A stretch of 64,000 nt of DNA from Eubacteriaceae bacterium (GCA_902362805.1 CABIXY010000004.1:310001-374000), one strand, 5' to 3'; shown: positions 50,397 to 60,483, counted from the first letter of the stretch. The notes: generated by a model not told the origin, from the letters alone. Numbers and translations: made by a program.

Positions 50397-51063
50397 TTAC
50401 GCAGATTTGGCGCTAAACGCCTTTTTCGTTACGCAAACTCCTCTGCAAATCCGACTGCTGCGTAACGGACCTGTCAGTCGGCTGTCTCGGTTACGCAGAT
50501 TTGGCACTAAACGCCTTTTTCGTTACGCAAATTCCTCTGCAAATCTGACTGCTGCGTAACGGATCTGCCAGTCGGGTGTCTCGGTTACGCAGATTTGGCG
50601 TTAAACGCTTTTTTCGTTACGCAAACTCTTCTGCAAATCCGACTGCTGCGTAACGGACCTGTCAGTCGGCTGTCTCAGTTACGCAGATTTGGCGCTAAAC
50701 GCCTTTTTCGTTACGCAAACTCCTCTGCAAATCTGACTGCTGCGTAACGGATTTGCCAGTCGGGTGTCTCGGTTACGCAGATTTGGCACTAAACCCCTTT
50801 TTCGTTATGCAAATTCCTCTGCAAATCTGACTGTTGCGTAACGGACCTGCCAGTCGGCTGTCTCGGTTACGCAGATTCGGCGCTAAACGCCTTTTTCGTT
50901 ACGCAAACTCTTCTGCAAATCCGACTGCTGCGTAACGGACCTGCCAGTCGGCTGTCTCGGTTACGCAGATTTGGCGCTAAACCCCTTTTTCGTTACGCAA
51001 ACTCCTCTGCAAATCCGACTGCTGCGTAACGGGGACGAAAGTCTGGTGTCCCCGCTACGCAGA
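50397..51063. repeat. Tandem array B, 94-bp period, seven units
   Basis: TTACGCAGATT occurs at 50397, 50491, 50585, 50679, 50773, 50867 and 50961, always 94 bp apart. Each unit has CGTTACGCA and TGCGTAACG as inverted arms about 23 bp apart, a small GGCGCTAAACGCC hairpin followed by TTTTTCG, and CCGACTG with CAGTCGG. Units differ by only a few bases. The sequence differs from arrays A and C, but the period and plan are the same. It lies between the acetyltransferase start and the feoB end. There is no coding potential that I would support. Confidence 0.92.
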
Positions 51064-51086
51064 ATGCGTCAGAAGATGCTCGCCCT

Positions 51087-53228
51087 TTACACGAACAGTC
51101 TCGCCAGGCTGGCAAAGGCAATGCAGCAGACAATACCGCAAACCGTCGGAATCAGGAAGGATACCCCGGTCCATTTCCAGCTCCCCGTCTCTTTTTTAAT
51201 CGTAATCAGAGTGGTGGAACAAGGCCAGTGCATTAGGGAGAACAGCATCATGCTGATGGCCGTAATCCAGGTCCAACCGTGATCCACGAAGAGCGCACGC
51301 ATAGCCGCAAGATCTGACAATTCCAAGATACTGCCCTGCGCCATATAAGTCATAATGATAATCGGCACCACGATTTCATTGGCCGGCAATCCGAGAATAA
51401 ATGCCAATAGAATGACGCCATCTAATCCCATGAGCTTACCGACGGGATCGAGAAAATCGGCGCAGTGATTCAAAATCGTAGCGTCCCCGACGGTCACGTT
51501 GGCCATGAGCCAGATCAAGAGGCCGGCAGGTGCCGCCACGCAGACAGCACGCCCCAGGACAAATAAAGTTCTGTCAAAGATGGAGCGGACGATAACCTTT
51601 CCAATCTGCGGCTTTCTATAGGGAGGCAGTTCCAAGGTAAAGGAAGAAGGCATGCCCTTCAGAACTGTCTTTGATAGTAAACGAGTGATCAGCAAAGTCA
51701 TGACCACACCTAAAACAATAGCCGCAGTCAGCAGTACAGCTGATAAGACGGAATCAAAGAACCCGCCTGCCGTTCCCACAAAGAACATGGTCAAAACAGC
51801 GATCAAAGTTGGAAATCTGCCGTTGCAGGGCACAAAATTGTTGGTCAATATTGCCAGCAGCCGTTCCCGCGGTGAATCGATGATACGGCAGCCGATGACC
51901 CCCGCCGCATTGCAGCCGAAGCCCATGCACATGGTCAGCGCCTGTTTTCCGCAGGCACAGCACCGTTTAAATGGTTTATCCAGGTTGTATGCGATGCGCG
52001 GTAGATATCCCGCGTCTTCCAGCAGGGTGAACAGCGGAAAGAAAATTGCCATTGGCGGCAACATTACTGAAACAACCCAGGCCAGAACCCGATAGACACC
52101 TAAGATCAAAGCCCCATGGAGCCAGTCAGGTGCATGTAAGTATTGGAATAATTCCGTCAGCCGGTCCTGCACCCAGAACAGACCCTCAGATAATAGCTGG
52201 GATGGATAGTTGGCCCCTGTGATGGTCAGCCAGAAAACCACAGCCAGAAGGCCGATCATTACCGGATATCCGGACCATCTGCTGGTGAAGATCCGGTCCA
52301 GTCTGCGGTCCATGGCATTATATTCTGATTTTTCAAAGGTGACTGTATCCCGGCAGACCTCTTCTGCTGTAGTGACCAGGCTGGAGACGATGCTGTCTTT
52401 CAGCTTTTCAGAGGATAGGTCGCCCTCAGAGAGAATCGCCCTGCCCTGCTCAAGGGCAGCTACAATCTCCTCATCCTGCAGGATGTCTTCACCTAAATAA
52501 GTATTGACCTCCTGAATTAGGGAGTCGTCGTAATCGAGGAGCTTTAAGGCGAGCCATCTGCTCGCCAGTCTGCCGCCGGTTTTTTCCGAGATGATCGGCT
52601 CTACTTCTGCAATAGCAGCTTCTATCACGTCGTCATAGGTCACGCGGAGAGGCTTTGCCGGCTCTCTGACAATTAATTTGTCAAAATGCTCAAGGATGTT
52701 GGCCAGGCTCCGTTTTTTTCTCGCCACCGTACCGATGACGGGAACGCCCAACCTCTTTGAGAGAGCTTTCAGGTCGATTTTGATGTTCTTGCGTTTTGCT
52801 TCATCCATCAGATTGACGCAGACCAACACTTTATCAGAAATTTCAATAGTCTGCAGGACTAGATTGAGATTCCGCTCCAGACAGGTGGCGTCGCAGACCA
52901 CCATGACCGCATCGGGGCCGCCAAAACAGATGAAATTTCGCGCCACTTCCTCTTCTTGCGAATGGGCCATCAAGGAATAAGTTCCCGGGATATCCACTAG
53001 GACATAAGAGTATTTCAGTCCCTGACAATAACCCTGGGCATTGGTGACGGTTTTGCCCGGCCAGTTGCCCGTATGTTGGTTTAATCCGGTCAGCGCATTA
53101 AAGACGGTGCTTTTTCCCACGTTGGGATTGCCTGCTATAGCAATGACTTTATCATCAATTGATTGTTTTTTGATTTCGAGTCCTGAGTCCACAGCATGCA
53201 TCCCAACAGAACTGCTCGTTAAGCCCAT
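51087..53228 (-). CDS. feoB: Ferrous iron transporter FeoB
   Basis: A 713-residue membrane protein that imports Fe2+ with a GTPase domain. The G1 motif GNPNVGKST is at residues 33-41, G3 DIPGTYS near residue 78, and G4 NLMDEAK near residue 140. The C-terminal half has eight or so spans with the typical GCNAAGVIGCRI and FVPCNGRFPT segments. The N-terminal tail of about 25 residues before the G domain is slightly long. It overlaps feoA by 10 bp. Divergent metalloregulator and operator indicate control by iron or manganese. Confidence 0.95.
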   Translation of the reverse strand: MGLTSSSVGMHAVDSGLEIKKQSIDDKVIAIAGNPNVGKSTVFNALTGLNQHTGNWPGKTVTNAQGYCQGLKYSYVLVDIPGTYSLMAHSQEEEVARNFICFGGPDAVMVVCDATCLERNLNLVLQTIEISDKVLVCVNLMDEAKRKNIKIDLKALSKRLGVPVIGTVARKKRSLANILEHFDKLIVREPAKPLRVTYDDVIEAAIAEVEPIISEKTGGRLASRWLALKLLDYDDSLIQEVNTYLGEDILQDEEIVAALEQGRAILSEGDLSSEKLKDSIVSSLVTTAEEVCRDTVTFEKSEYNAMDRRLDRIFTSRWSGYPVMIGLLAVVFWLTITGANYPSQLLSEGLFWVQDRLTELFQYLHAPDWLHGALILGVYRVLAWVVSVMLPPMAIFFPLFTLLEDAGYLPRIAYNLDKPFKRCCACGKQALTMCMGFGCNAAGVIGCRIIDSPRERLLAILTNNFVPCNGRFPTLIAVLTMFFVGTAGGFFDSVLSAVLLTAAIVLGVVMTLLITRLLSKTVLKGMPSSFTLELPPYRKPQIGKVIVRSIFDRTLFVLGRAVCVAAPAGLLIWLMANVTVGDATILNHCADFLDPVGKLMGLDGVILLAFILGLPANEIVVPIIIMTYMAQGSILELSDLAAMRALFVDHGWTWITAISMMLFSLMHWPCSTTLITIKKETGSWKWTGVSFLIPTVCGIVCCIAFASLARLFV

Positions 53229-53491
53229 GCCAGACCACCTTCCTGACTGGCCTTTCGCGCAGCGCAGCCTTCTGAATTTACGATGATGTCAGCGCAATCT
53301 TCTGAGCGAATGGCGATGACAGCCCCTCTGATCAAAAAAGCCGCTGGATCTCCGCCGGGGCTCCTTCCTAAACATTCAATTTCCGTATTTTCTATGAGAC
53401 CGATGTCTAAAAGACGCCTTCTCATGTTGCCAATACTGCGCAGTTCTCTTACATTTGCTCTTTCTCCAGGTTTCATATCATTAAGATTCAT
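53219..53491 (-). CDS. feoA: Ferrous iron transport protein A
   Basis: A 90-residue SH3-like protein. MNLNDMKPGERANVREL, then RRRLLDIGLIENTEIECLGRSPGGDPAAFLIRG-type text, is the FeoA pattern. It assists FeoB at the cytoplasmic face. It is the first gene of the feo operon; ATG with GGAGGATC upstream. Confidence 0.93.
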   Translation of the reverse strand: MNLNDMKPGERANVRELRSIGNMRRRLLDIGLIENTEIECLGRSPGGDPAAFLIRGAVIAIRSEDCADIIVNSEGCAARKASQEGGLAWA

Positions 53492-53520
53492 AAATCTGAT
53501 CCTCCAAAATAAATTTAGTC

Positions 53521-53541
53521 TAGGGAAACTTTTTTTCCCTA
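53521..53541. promoter_or_regulatory. Palindromic metalloregulator operator
   Basis: TAGGGAAA and TTTCCCTA form a perfect 8-bp inverted repeat with a 5-bp spacer. It lies between the divergent feoA and DtxR/MntR-like genes, just before the TATACT -10 (53544-53549) of the regulator. It is the natural site for a metal-dependent repressor of both. Confidence 0.65.
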
Positions 53542-53580
53542 TGTATACTATTCAGAAGGACTTTTAGAGGTGATAAAAAA

Positions 53581-54003
53581 ATGGTCGATAAAAATGGTTT
53601 CTATACGATAAAGGGATATCAGATACAAGAAGGAGCAGAATTGACGCCTGCCATGGAAGATTATCTGGAGATGATCTGTCGTCTGATGGAAACACACACG
53701 GTGGTACGGCTGGGTGAACTGGCGGAAGTCCTCCATGTGAAACCTTCCTCGGCCTCAAAGATGATTCGGCTCCTCTCGGAAACCGGCTATATCAATGCAG
53801 AAAAATACGGTTATATTTTGTTAACTGAAAAAGGACGTCAGGCCGGCGACTATTTACTCTACCGTCATGACGTCCTGCAGCGTTTCTTATGCCTGCTCAA
53901 CAATACGGACAATGAACTGGAACAGGTTGAGAAAATTGAACATTTTCTCGATGCCAGAACGATTGAAAATCTGGCGAAGCTGACCGCTTTGATGGAAAAA
54001 TAG
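53581..54003 (+). CDS. DtxR/MntR-family metal-dependent regulator
   Basis: A 140-residue protein with a winged helix (LGELAEVLHVKPSSASKMIRLL) and dimerisation helices with metal-ligand residues (EDYLEMICRL near the N-terminus and HDVLQRFL, then EQVEKIEHFL). No SH3 domain is present, so it is MntR-like in length. It diverges from feoAB and probably represses it when Fe2+ or Mn2+ is bound. Start with AGAGGTG upstream. Confidence 0.9.
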   Translation: MVDKNGFYTIKGYQIQEGAELTPAMEDYLEMICRLMETHTVVRLGELAEVLHVKPSSASKMIRLLSETGYINAEKYGYILLTEKGRQAGDYLLYRHDVLQRFLCLLNNTDNELEQVEKIEHFLDARTIENLAKLTALMEK

Positions 54004-55320
54004 CTATTTCTTTTTCCATTCTATGATTTGTTCTAATCGCTCTTTCACTCTCTTTTCAAGTCCCTGGTCCGTGGGCTGATAATAGCGCCTGTCCACAAGG
54101 GTGTCTGGCAGACACTGCATTTTGCTCAGCTTTTCTTCCGTGTCGTGGGCATAGATGTAATTTTTGCCATACTCCAAATCTTTCATCAGTTTTGTCGGCG
54201 CATTGCGGATCTGAAGAGGCACCGGTTCCGCCGGCAAATCATGGACATCCTTTTTGACCGCCTCGCAAGCCATGTAAAGGGCGTTAGATTTTGGTGCCAC
54301 AGCGAGATAGACCACCGCATGAGTCAAATGGACGTCACACTCCGGCATGCCGATAAAGTGACAAGCCTGATATGCTGCCACTGCCACCTGCAGTGCATGG
54401 GAATCAGCCATTCCCACATCTTCGCTGGCAAAGCGGACCAGCCTTCTTGCGATATATAGCGGATCTTCCCCGCCATCCAGCATGCGGTACATCCAGTAGA
54501 CGGCTGCGTCGGGGTCGCTGTTGCGCATGGACTTGTGAAGAGCGGAGATGATGTTATAGTGCTCCTCCCCGGTCTTATCATAGAGCAGGGATCTGCGGTT
54601 CATGCACTGGGCCAGACTCTCTTCTTCCACATGAACACAACCCTCACTGTCTAGTCTTCCATTGAGAACGGCCATCTCTAAGGTGTTGAGGGCAGTCCGG
54701 GCATCGCCGTTGGCAAATCTGGCGATAGCGGCAATCTGTCTTCTGTCGATGTCGATATCCATATGGCCAAAGCCTTTGGGACTTTTGATGGCATGATGGA
54801 GAAGCTCCTGCAAATCCCCCTCTTCCAGGCCTTTTAGAATAAAGACCTTGCAGCGGGACAGCAAGGCGGAGTTGATCTCAAAGGACGGATTTTCCGTGGT
54901 CGCTCCCACCAGAACAACACTGCCCTTCTCCACATAAGGAAGAAACGCATCCTGTTGGGCCTTGTTAAACCTGTGGATTTCGTCAGTGAACAGCAGTGTG
55001 CGAATGCCCATTTTGCGGTTTTCCTCAGCCCGGCTCATCACTTCTTTCACTTCTTTGATGCCGCTGTTTACGGCGCTGAATTCGATGAAGTCGGCTTTGG
55101 TCTTCTTTGCGATGATTCGCGCCAGGGTAGTTTTGCCCACTCCCGGCGGCCCCCAGAAGATCATCGAAGAAATCTGATCTTTTTCAATCAGCTGTCTGAG
55201 AATCTTTCCCTCTCCTATGAGATGCTTCTGTCCTACGTACTCGTCCAAGGTTTCCGGCCGCAGACGGCTGGCCAGCGGCGCCGTCTTCTCCCTGTTATCA
55301 AAAAGAGTCATCTGTTCCAT
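54004..55320 (-). CDS. rarA: Replication-associated recombination protein A
   Basis: A 438-residue AAA+ ATPase of the RarA/MgsA/WRNIP1 family, active at stalled forks. Walker A GPPGVGKTT is at about residues 57-65, Walker B LLFTDEIHRF near residue 110, and the C-terminal MgsA domain begins with SLLYDKTGEEHYNIISALHKS. A full-length protein of normal size. The second of two adjacent ATG codons (55320) has the better spacing from GGGAGG. Confidence 0.95.
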   Translation of the reverse strand: MEQMTLFDNREKTAPLASRLRPETLDEYVGQKHLIGEGKILRQLIEKDQISSMIFWGPPGVGKTTLARIIAKKTKADFIEFSAVNSGIKEVKEVMSRAEENRKMGIRTLLFTDEIHRFNKAQQDAFLPYVEKGSVVLVGATTENPSFEINSALLSRCKVFILKGLEEGDLQELLHHAIKSPKGFGHMDIDIDRRQIAAIARFANGDARTALNTLEMAVLNGRLDSEGCVHVEEESLAQCMNRRSLLYDKTGEEHYNIISALHKSMRNSDPDAAVYWMYRMLDGGEDPLYIARRLVRFASEDVGMADSHALQVAVAAYQACHFIGMPECDVHLTHAVVYLAVAPKSNALYMACEAVKKDVHDLPAEPVPLQIRNAPTKLMKDLEYGKNYIYAHDTEEKLSKMQCLPDTLVDRRYYQPTDQGLEKRVKERLEQIIEWKKK

Positions 55321-55355
55321 CATGTTCCTCCCGTTTTGTTTATTTAAAGTGCACG

Positions 55356-56411
55356 TCAGGAAACGACTACGGATCTCCAGCTGCTGAATGGACCTTTCAG
55401 CTTCTTTCCGTTTATGGTTTTATATGCCTTTATCTTGTAGTAGTATTTCTTCCCCTTTGTCTTTCCTGAATCAAGGTAGCTGGTTTTAGAGCCAGATGTA
55501 ATGGTGGCTATTTTCTTGTAGCCTCCGTCTGACCGTGTGGACCTGTAAATCTCATATCCGCTGGCAGAAGAAACCTTAGACCACTTGATGCTGACCTTCT
55601 TAGAATAGGATGTCAGCCTAGTAATCTTCCCTTTTTCAACTCCGGCAGTACCGCTCACTTTACTGGATTCATAGCCTTCATAGATATACTCACCATAAGA
55701 TATGTACGGCGCAACGTAATAGTAATATCTAGTATTTGCTTTGACATCGTCAATCCAGGATGTGGGATCATCACCAAGGCTATCTCCGATGTCTGTATAC
55801 TTTCCTTTTAAAGATTTTGAGCGATAAATAGTATAGCCGTCGGCACCTTCTGTAGCGCTCCACGTCAGCTGAATCTCTGTGGAACTCAAAGTTTTCGTTT
55901 TCAGTATCGGTTTTTTGAAATTCAAGTATGCGCCATCACCATAGGTCCACGAACTATAGACTTCTTCATCGTCCCAATCATCATAGTAATGGGCTCTTAC
56001 CTTGAATTCGTAAACACCTCTCTCGGCCACTGGCATATAGAAACCGTAAAATTCCTCAAATTCAACATAACCTTCATCGTCAGTATATTCGTCATAGTAG
56101 TGATATTCATAATCGTCAGCATCAACTTTTTTAACCAATTCGTAGTCAGCCTTATTGGGGTACTTGCAGTACACTTCGTAATAATCAAGGTCATAGTCGC
56201 TGATACTTCCTTGGGCAGCGATGCTTTCTTCCATATAACCGTCGTCCCAATCTACATCGTCCCAGTAGACAAACAATTGGTCATCATCTTCATCTGCATA
56301 AATATATGTAGGCGCATCGCCCACATCGGCATAAGCCGTCATGATGTTAGCCGGCAACAGGGTAAATATCAGGGCCAGAATCAATCCAACCGAAAGTCGT
56401 TTCGTCTTCAT
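55356..56411 (-). CDS. Secreted fibronectin type III protein
   Basis: A 351-residue protein with a signal peptide in residues 1-28 (ending AYA). Residues 30-165 are very rich in Asp, Glu and Tyr (the segment YHYYDEYTDDEG), which gives an acidic domain. Two fibronectin-III-like domains follow, with QLTWSATEGADGYTIYRS and SIKWSKVSSASGYEIYRS. There is no anchor motif, so it is probably secreted. Function unknown; it stands alone between rarA and the Bce module. Start with AGGAGGATC upstream. Confidence 0.82.
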   Translation of the reverse strand: MKTKRLSVGLILALIFTLLPANIMTAYADVGDAPTYIYADEDDDQLFVYWDDVDWDDGYMEESIAAQGSISDYDLDYYEVYCKYPNKADYELVKKVDADDYEYHYYDEYTDDEGYVEFEEFYGFYMPVAERGVYEFKVRAHYYDDWDDEEVYSSWTYGDGAYLNFKKPILKTKTLSSTEIQLTWSATEGADGYTIYRSKSLKGKYTDIGDSLGDDPTSWIDDVKANTRYYYYVAPYISYGEYIYEGYESSKVSGTAGVEKGKITRLTSYSKKVSIKWSKVSSASGYEIYRSTRSDGGYKKIATITSGSKTSYLDSGKTKGKKYYYKIKAYKTINGKKLKGPFSSWRSVVVS

Positions 56412-56585
56412 AGTGATCCTCCTAAATTGAATTTCGCAAATCTCTTAATTGATTTTAAGTATAGCACAATTTGAATAGATTGCATATAGACGGATATGCC
56501 ATCTGCGACAACTCTATGGGCAAGACAAAAGCCGCAGCTGGTGATTTCATCAATCTGCCGTCTGCGGCGTGCAATTCGTGTTTGA

Positions 56586-58619
56586 TCAACTAGAAAGTCC
56601 AGTAATTCTCCTGCTTTCAAAGAAAGTGGTCATAAAGTAAATTCCATATACGATGACGACCAAGCCTGCTGCAAACAGAACGCTTTCCAAAATCATTGCG
56701 CCTGTCAGTTCAGGAATCGCGCTGAAAATCCCAGTCAATAATACAGCCGAGTGGAAACCTGCCAGCAGAAGCGGTAATCCAAAATACGTTCGCAGCTGGG
56801 ATAAGACAGATTTTTTCATATCTCTCTTCTTTGTGCCGAGTTTCGTGAGGAGACGGTAACGTCCTTCATTGTCAACCCACTGTGACAACTGCTGCAGTGC
56901 TAAAACAGCACCCGCTGTAATCAGGAATCCAATTCCCAAGTAAATGCCCAGGTAAGACATTGTCAGCTTGTCTGCAGCCACCTGCACGGTAACGTCACGC
57001 TTGTTGTTCTCCCTTACATTATCCGGCAAGCTGCTGACAGCTGATAGATACCGATGATAGGTTTCTTCGCTGTTGTCAACAAAGTTCAGATTAAGATATT
57101 CGACGTTCGCCGTCAGGCCCTGAGTCAAACTCTGGGGCACAATCAAGGTTCCCACATTTGAAGTCAAAGGCTCTGTAGCATAAGGTTGATGATATGCACC
57201 CCTTTGAGCCATTTTCAGAGGTCTTCCTCCAATGTTCATGGTTCCGTCATGATGGCTCTGGTAATATTCATAGATGTCGCCAGCATAGTTGATATTATAA
57301 TTGACAGCAAACTCATCGGATGCGAGAGAAATCGGGTCCTGTCCCTGCTGTTCCATCGCTTTGTTGTAATCATCCACACCTATGATGTTCAACTCGGTGC
57401 GTTCTGTCAGTGACTCCTTTGCACTTTCAGAAATCGGTGTTCCCGAAAGCAGAAAATCATTGATACTGATATCGTCGGCCATGTACAGTGTAAGGATTTG
57501 ATAGCTCTTTGCAAAGTCTTTAACTTCAATCTCACTTGTCACCTCTGCAATTGAAGCCTTCTCTTCTGAAAACGCCTGCTGCTGATATGCAATAATGGTA
57601 GCGTCATAAGGCGCCGCCTCTTTCACTGCGATGGACTTTCCTGCGCCCAGGCCAAAAGCCATGGATGTGATAGACATGAACAGAAGCATGGTGATCACAG
57701 AGATAGAAACGCTGTTGCTCTTTACTTTGCTGAAAAGCTGTCTCACTACAAACATGTTGAGCCCTTTGTAATAGTATCTCTTACGTTTCTCAAGTATTGC
57801 CAAAACAGCATTAGCTGCCGAACAGAAGAAAAGAAATGTTCCCACTGCGATGAACAGAAGTCCGCCTGCAAAAGCGTTTATCATAGAGTAGTCCAGGTTG
57901 ATGAAAACCCAGCCATAACCCCCTGTGATGAACGAGATAGAACAGATAAAGAGCACAGTATCCTTGATAAAACTGCTCTTCACAACTTCATTTTTTCTAT
58001 CACCGTTGAGCAGATCAATCAGCTTTAATTTTTTGATCTCTTTGACGTTAAATAAGTGGACAAAGAAAAACACGACTGCGAAAAATATCACGCTTTCAAT
58101 GGCTGCCAGCGGCGAAATCATGAAATGGAAATTGTTCAGACTGAGACCGATGATCTTTGCAGTAATCATGGCCAGCCCTTGGGAAGCAAAAATTCCGGCA
58201 AAGATTCCTGTAATCAAGGAGAAAATTCCTACAATTACAGTCTCCCTCTTCAAGAGAGTTGCAATATCCCTTTGTTCCATACCTAAAGTGATGTAGATGC
58301 CGATTTCCTTCTTCCTCCTGCGAAGAAGAAACCTGTTGGCATAGACAATCAGAAATCCGATGATGATACAGACGACGACGGAAATAGCGGCCATCATGCT
58401 GGAGGTAAAGGTCAGGTAGTTAAGCCTGTCATCCACCTGCAGCATGGAAAATTGCGTACTGATAGAGTTAAAAGTGTAAAAAAGGCATACGCCAAAGGTA
58501 ATGGTAAAGAAATACACAAGATAATCTTTTGCACTTTTCTTTACGTTTTTTAAAGCCAGTTCTTTAAACACCCGATTATCGACTCTGCTCCTCGCCTGTT
58601 GTTTCTTTTTAGATGACAT
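56586..58619 (-). CDS. BceB-like FtsX-type ABC permease
   Basis: About 677 residues. The start is the ATG at 58619; a GTG four codons earlier falls on the ribosome binding site. It has ten membrane spans: one, then a block of three, a central pair, a large extracellular domain at about residues 340-560 and a final three. The FELALKNVKKSAKDYLVYFFTITFGV opening is typical of BceB permeases. With BceA it removes peptide antibiotics that bind lipid II intermediates. It overlaps the ATPase gene by 11 bp. Confidence 0.9.
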   Translation of the reverse strand: MSSKKKQQARSRVDNRVFKELALKNVKKSAKDYLVYFFTITFGVCLFYTFNSISTQFSMLQVDDRLNYLTFTSSMMAAISVVVCIIIGFLIVYANRFLLRRRKKEIGIYITLGMEQRDIATLLKRETVIVGIFSLITGIFAGIFASQGLAMITAKIIGLSLNNFHFMISPLAAIESVIFFAVVFFFVHLFNVKEIKKLKLIDLLNGDRKNEVVKSSFIKDTVLFICSISFITGGYGWVFINLDYSMINAFAGGLLFIAVGTFLFFCSAANAVLAILEKRKRYYYKGLNMFVVRQLFSKVKSNSVSISVITMLLFMSITSMAFGLGAGKSIAVKEAAPYDATIIAYQQQAFSEEKASIAEVTSEIEVKDFAKSYQILTLYMADDISINDFLLSGTPISESAKESLTERTELNIIGVDDYNKAMEQQGQDPISLASDEFAVNYNINYAGDIYEYYQSHHDGTMNIGGRPLKMAQRGAYHQPYATEPLTSNVGTLIVPQSLTQGLTANVEYLNLNFVDNSEETYHRYLSAVSSLPDNVRENNKRDVTVQVAADKLTMSYLGIYLGIGFLITAGAVLALQQLSQWVDNEGRYRLLTKLGTKKRDMKKSVLSQLRTYFGLPLLLAGFHSAVLLTGIFSAIPELTGAMILESVLFAAGLVVIVYGIYFMTTFFESRRITGLSS

Positions 58620-59376
58620 GATGACTGTCACCTCCCAGCAAAGCTACCACGTTGAGTATTTTGTCAAAAAACGCTTTTCTGCTGTCCCTTCCACGTACCA
58701 GCTCGCTGAAAATCTGACCGTCTTTGATAAATAAAATGCGGCTGCAATGGCTGGCAGTAAACGCGTCGTGAGTCACCATCAAAATCGTGGCGCCCTTTTC
58801 CTCATTCATGATTCTGAAACTGTCCAAGAGCATTGCTGCTGATTTGGAATCCAAGGCGCCTGTAGGTTCATCTGCAAGAATTAGCGACGGATTTGTTACC
58901 ATGGCACGTGCGCAGGCAATCCTCTGTTTCTGTCCGCCGGAAATCTCATACGGATACTTATTCAGGATCTCACTGATTCCAAGGTCTGCTGCTACGGCTT
59001 CTACCTTTTGGTCGATTAAAGAAGGATGTTCACCGATGACAGCCAAGGCTAATGCGATGTTATCTCTCCCGTTCAAGGTGTCCAGCAAATTAAAATCCTG
59101 GAAAATAAATCCCAGTTGCTCTCTTCTAAACTTAGCTAGCTTGGAGTCCGCTAGCTGCGTAACATCCTGTGCATTGACATAAATGTGTCCGGCTGTGGCA
59201 GCATCAATGGTGGAAATGCAGTTGAGCAGCGTCGTCTTGCCACTTCCAGAGGCTCCCATAATTCCGATAAATTCTCCCTTTTCCACCTCAAAGCTGATGT
59301 GGTCGACTGCCTTCGTAAGGCTGCCTTTATTTTTATAATACTTTTCCAAATTTTTTACGATTAAAACTGAGTTCAT
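58609..59376 (-). CDS. BceA-like ABC ATP-binding protein
   Basis: A 255-residue ATPase with Walker A GASGSGKTT near residue 42, signature ISGGQKQR near residue 143 and Walker B ILADEPTGALD near residue 163. It shows the MacB/LolD/BceA type. It powers the adjacent permease. The gap of 90 bp to the kinase gene may hold its own promoter under control of the response regulator. Confidence 0.92.
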   Translation of the reverse strand: MNSVLIVKNLEKYYKNKGSLTKAVDHISFEVEKGEFIGIMGASGSGKTTLLNCISTIDAATAGHIYVNAQDVTQLADSKLAKFRREQLGFIFQDFNLLDTLNGRDNIALALAVIGEHPSLIDQKVEAVAADLGISEILNKYPYEISGGQKQRIACARAMVTNPSLILADEPTGALDSKSAAMLLDSFRIMNEEKGATILMVTHDAFTASHCSRILFIKDGQIFSELVRGRDSRKAFFDKILNVVALLGGDSHHVI

Positions 59377-59466
59377 TCCTCATTACCTCCCTGTTTGATG
59401 AAGTCAGTTTACCACGCCCCGCACATATCTGCGATGGATTTAAATAACAATAATATTACAATTTTG

Positions 59467-60483
59467 TTATGTTTCAAGCGTCTTGACTCCCCGTTTGAAA
59501 GTCAAAGTAATCGTCGTACCTTCACCTTCTGTTGACTGCAGCTGCATTTTGATGTCCATTTTATCACAGAGTTGCTTTGATAAATAAAGTCCCATTCCTG
59601 TGGACTTCTTATATTTCCTGCCGTTCTCCCCGGTGTAACCCTTCTTGAGCACTCTGCTAAGGTCTGCCTGCGGAATGCCAATCCCGTTATCTGCGATTGT
59701 AAGTTTTACATCCTCTGCGTTCGTATCTGCGGCTATTTTGATGTAAGCATCTCTGCCCTTTGCTCTATACTTTACTGCGTTTTCGATAAGCTGACTTATT
59801 ATGAACTCTGTCCATTTGGCGTCTGTCAAAACCTGCGTTTCCAGGTTTAACATCTTGGGGATCACCTTCGCTTCAATCATGACCTTGGCATTCTTTTTCA
59901 CGGCAGATGATATGATTTCTTTCAGAGCCACGCTTTTAATGTGGTAATCTTCTTCTACGCTTTCACTTTTGGTATAGTAAAGCATCTGTTCGACCAGACT
60001 TTCAATTTTATCCACCTCTTCTTCCATGCTCAAGGTAATCGGCTCACGATGGTTCTCTGTTATAAGTTTTGCAGTAGCAATGGGCGTTTTAATCTCATGA
60101 ACCCAGGTCTGCACATACTCTTTATACTCTATAACATCCTGCCTTTGCTCTGCGATTTTATCGTTGAGATACTTCTCATCTTCCTTCAGGATATCGTAAA
60201 ATACTTTGCCATCAAAAAAAGAGGGGCGCCGGATAAGAGATGTCAGGTAGGACTTTTCATCTAAGTCTTGGAATGCTTCTTTCAGCTGGTCATAAAACTG
60301 CTTCCTTTGAATAAAATCACAGATGAGGTAGACTGCCGTGCCGCAAATAAAGAGAAAGTCTACCGCTGCAATGACAGGCATTTCCACTTCCACAGCGGTC
60401 AAAAACACACTGCAGAGGCAGATGGCAAAGAAGCTGCAGCAGATCAGCAGCCATTTGTCTTTGATATATTGTGAAAATTTCAT
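59467..60483 (-). CDS. BceS-like intramembrane-sensing histidine kinase
   Basis: A 338-residue kinase. Two membrane spans (residues 12-32 and 37-58) with almost no loop between them mark it as an intramembrane-sensing kinase, which takes its signal from the BceAB transporter. The phospho-acceptor His is in WVHEIKTPIA near residue 126, N box IENAVKYR near residue 225 and G boxes DNGIGIP and GMGLYLS. It overlaps the regulator gene by 4 bp (ATGA). Confidence 0.92.
   Translation of the reverse strand: MKFSQYIKDKWLLICCSFFAICLCSVFLTAVEVEMPVIAAVDFLFICGTAVYLICDFIQRKQFYDQLKEAFQDLDEKSYLTSLIRRPSFFDGKVFYDILKEDEKYLNDKIAEQRQDVIEYKEYVQTWVHEIKTPIATAKLITENHREPITLSMEEEVDKIESLVEQMLYYTKSESVEEDYHIKSVALKEIISSAVKKNAKVMIEAKVIPKMLNLETQVLTDAKWTEFIISQLIENAVKYRAKGRDAYIKIAADTNAEDVKLTIADNGIGIPQADLSRVLKKGYTGENGRKYKKSTGMGLYLSKQLCDKMDIKMQLQSTEGEGTTITLTFKRGVKTLET

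Noticed and set aside
56408..56620. Minus-strand frame of 70 codons between the Bce permease and the fibronectin protein
   Set aside because: Overlaps the end of the permease and the promoter of the secreted protein; no ribosome binding site.
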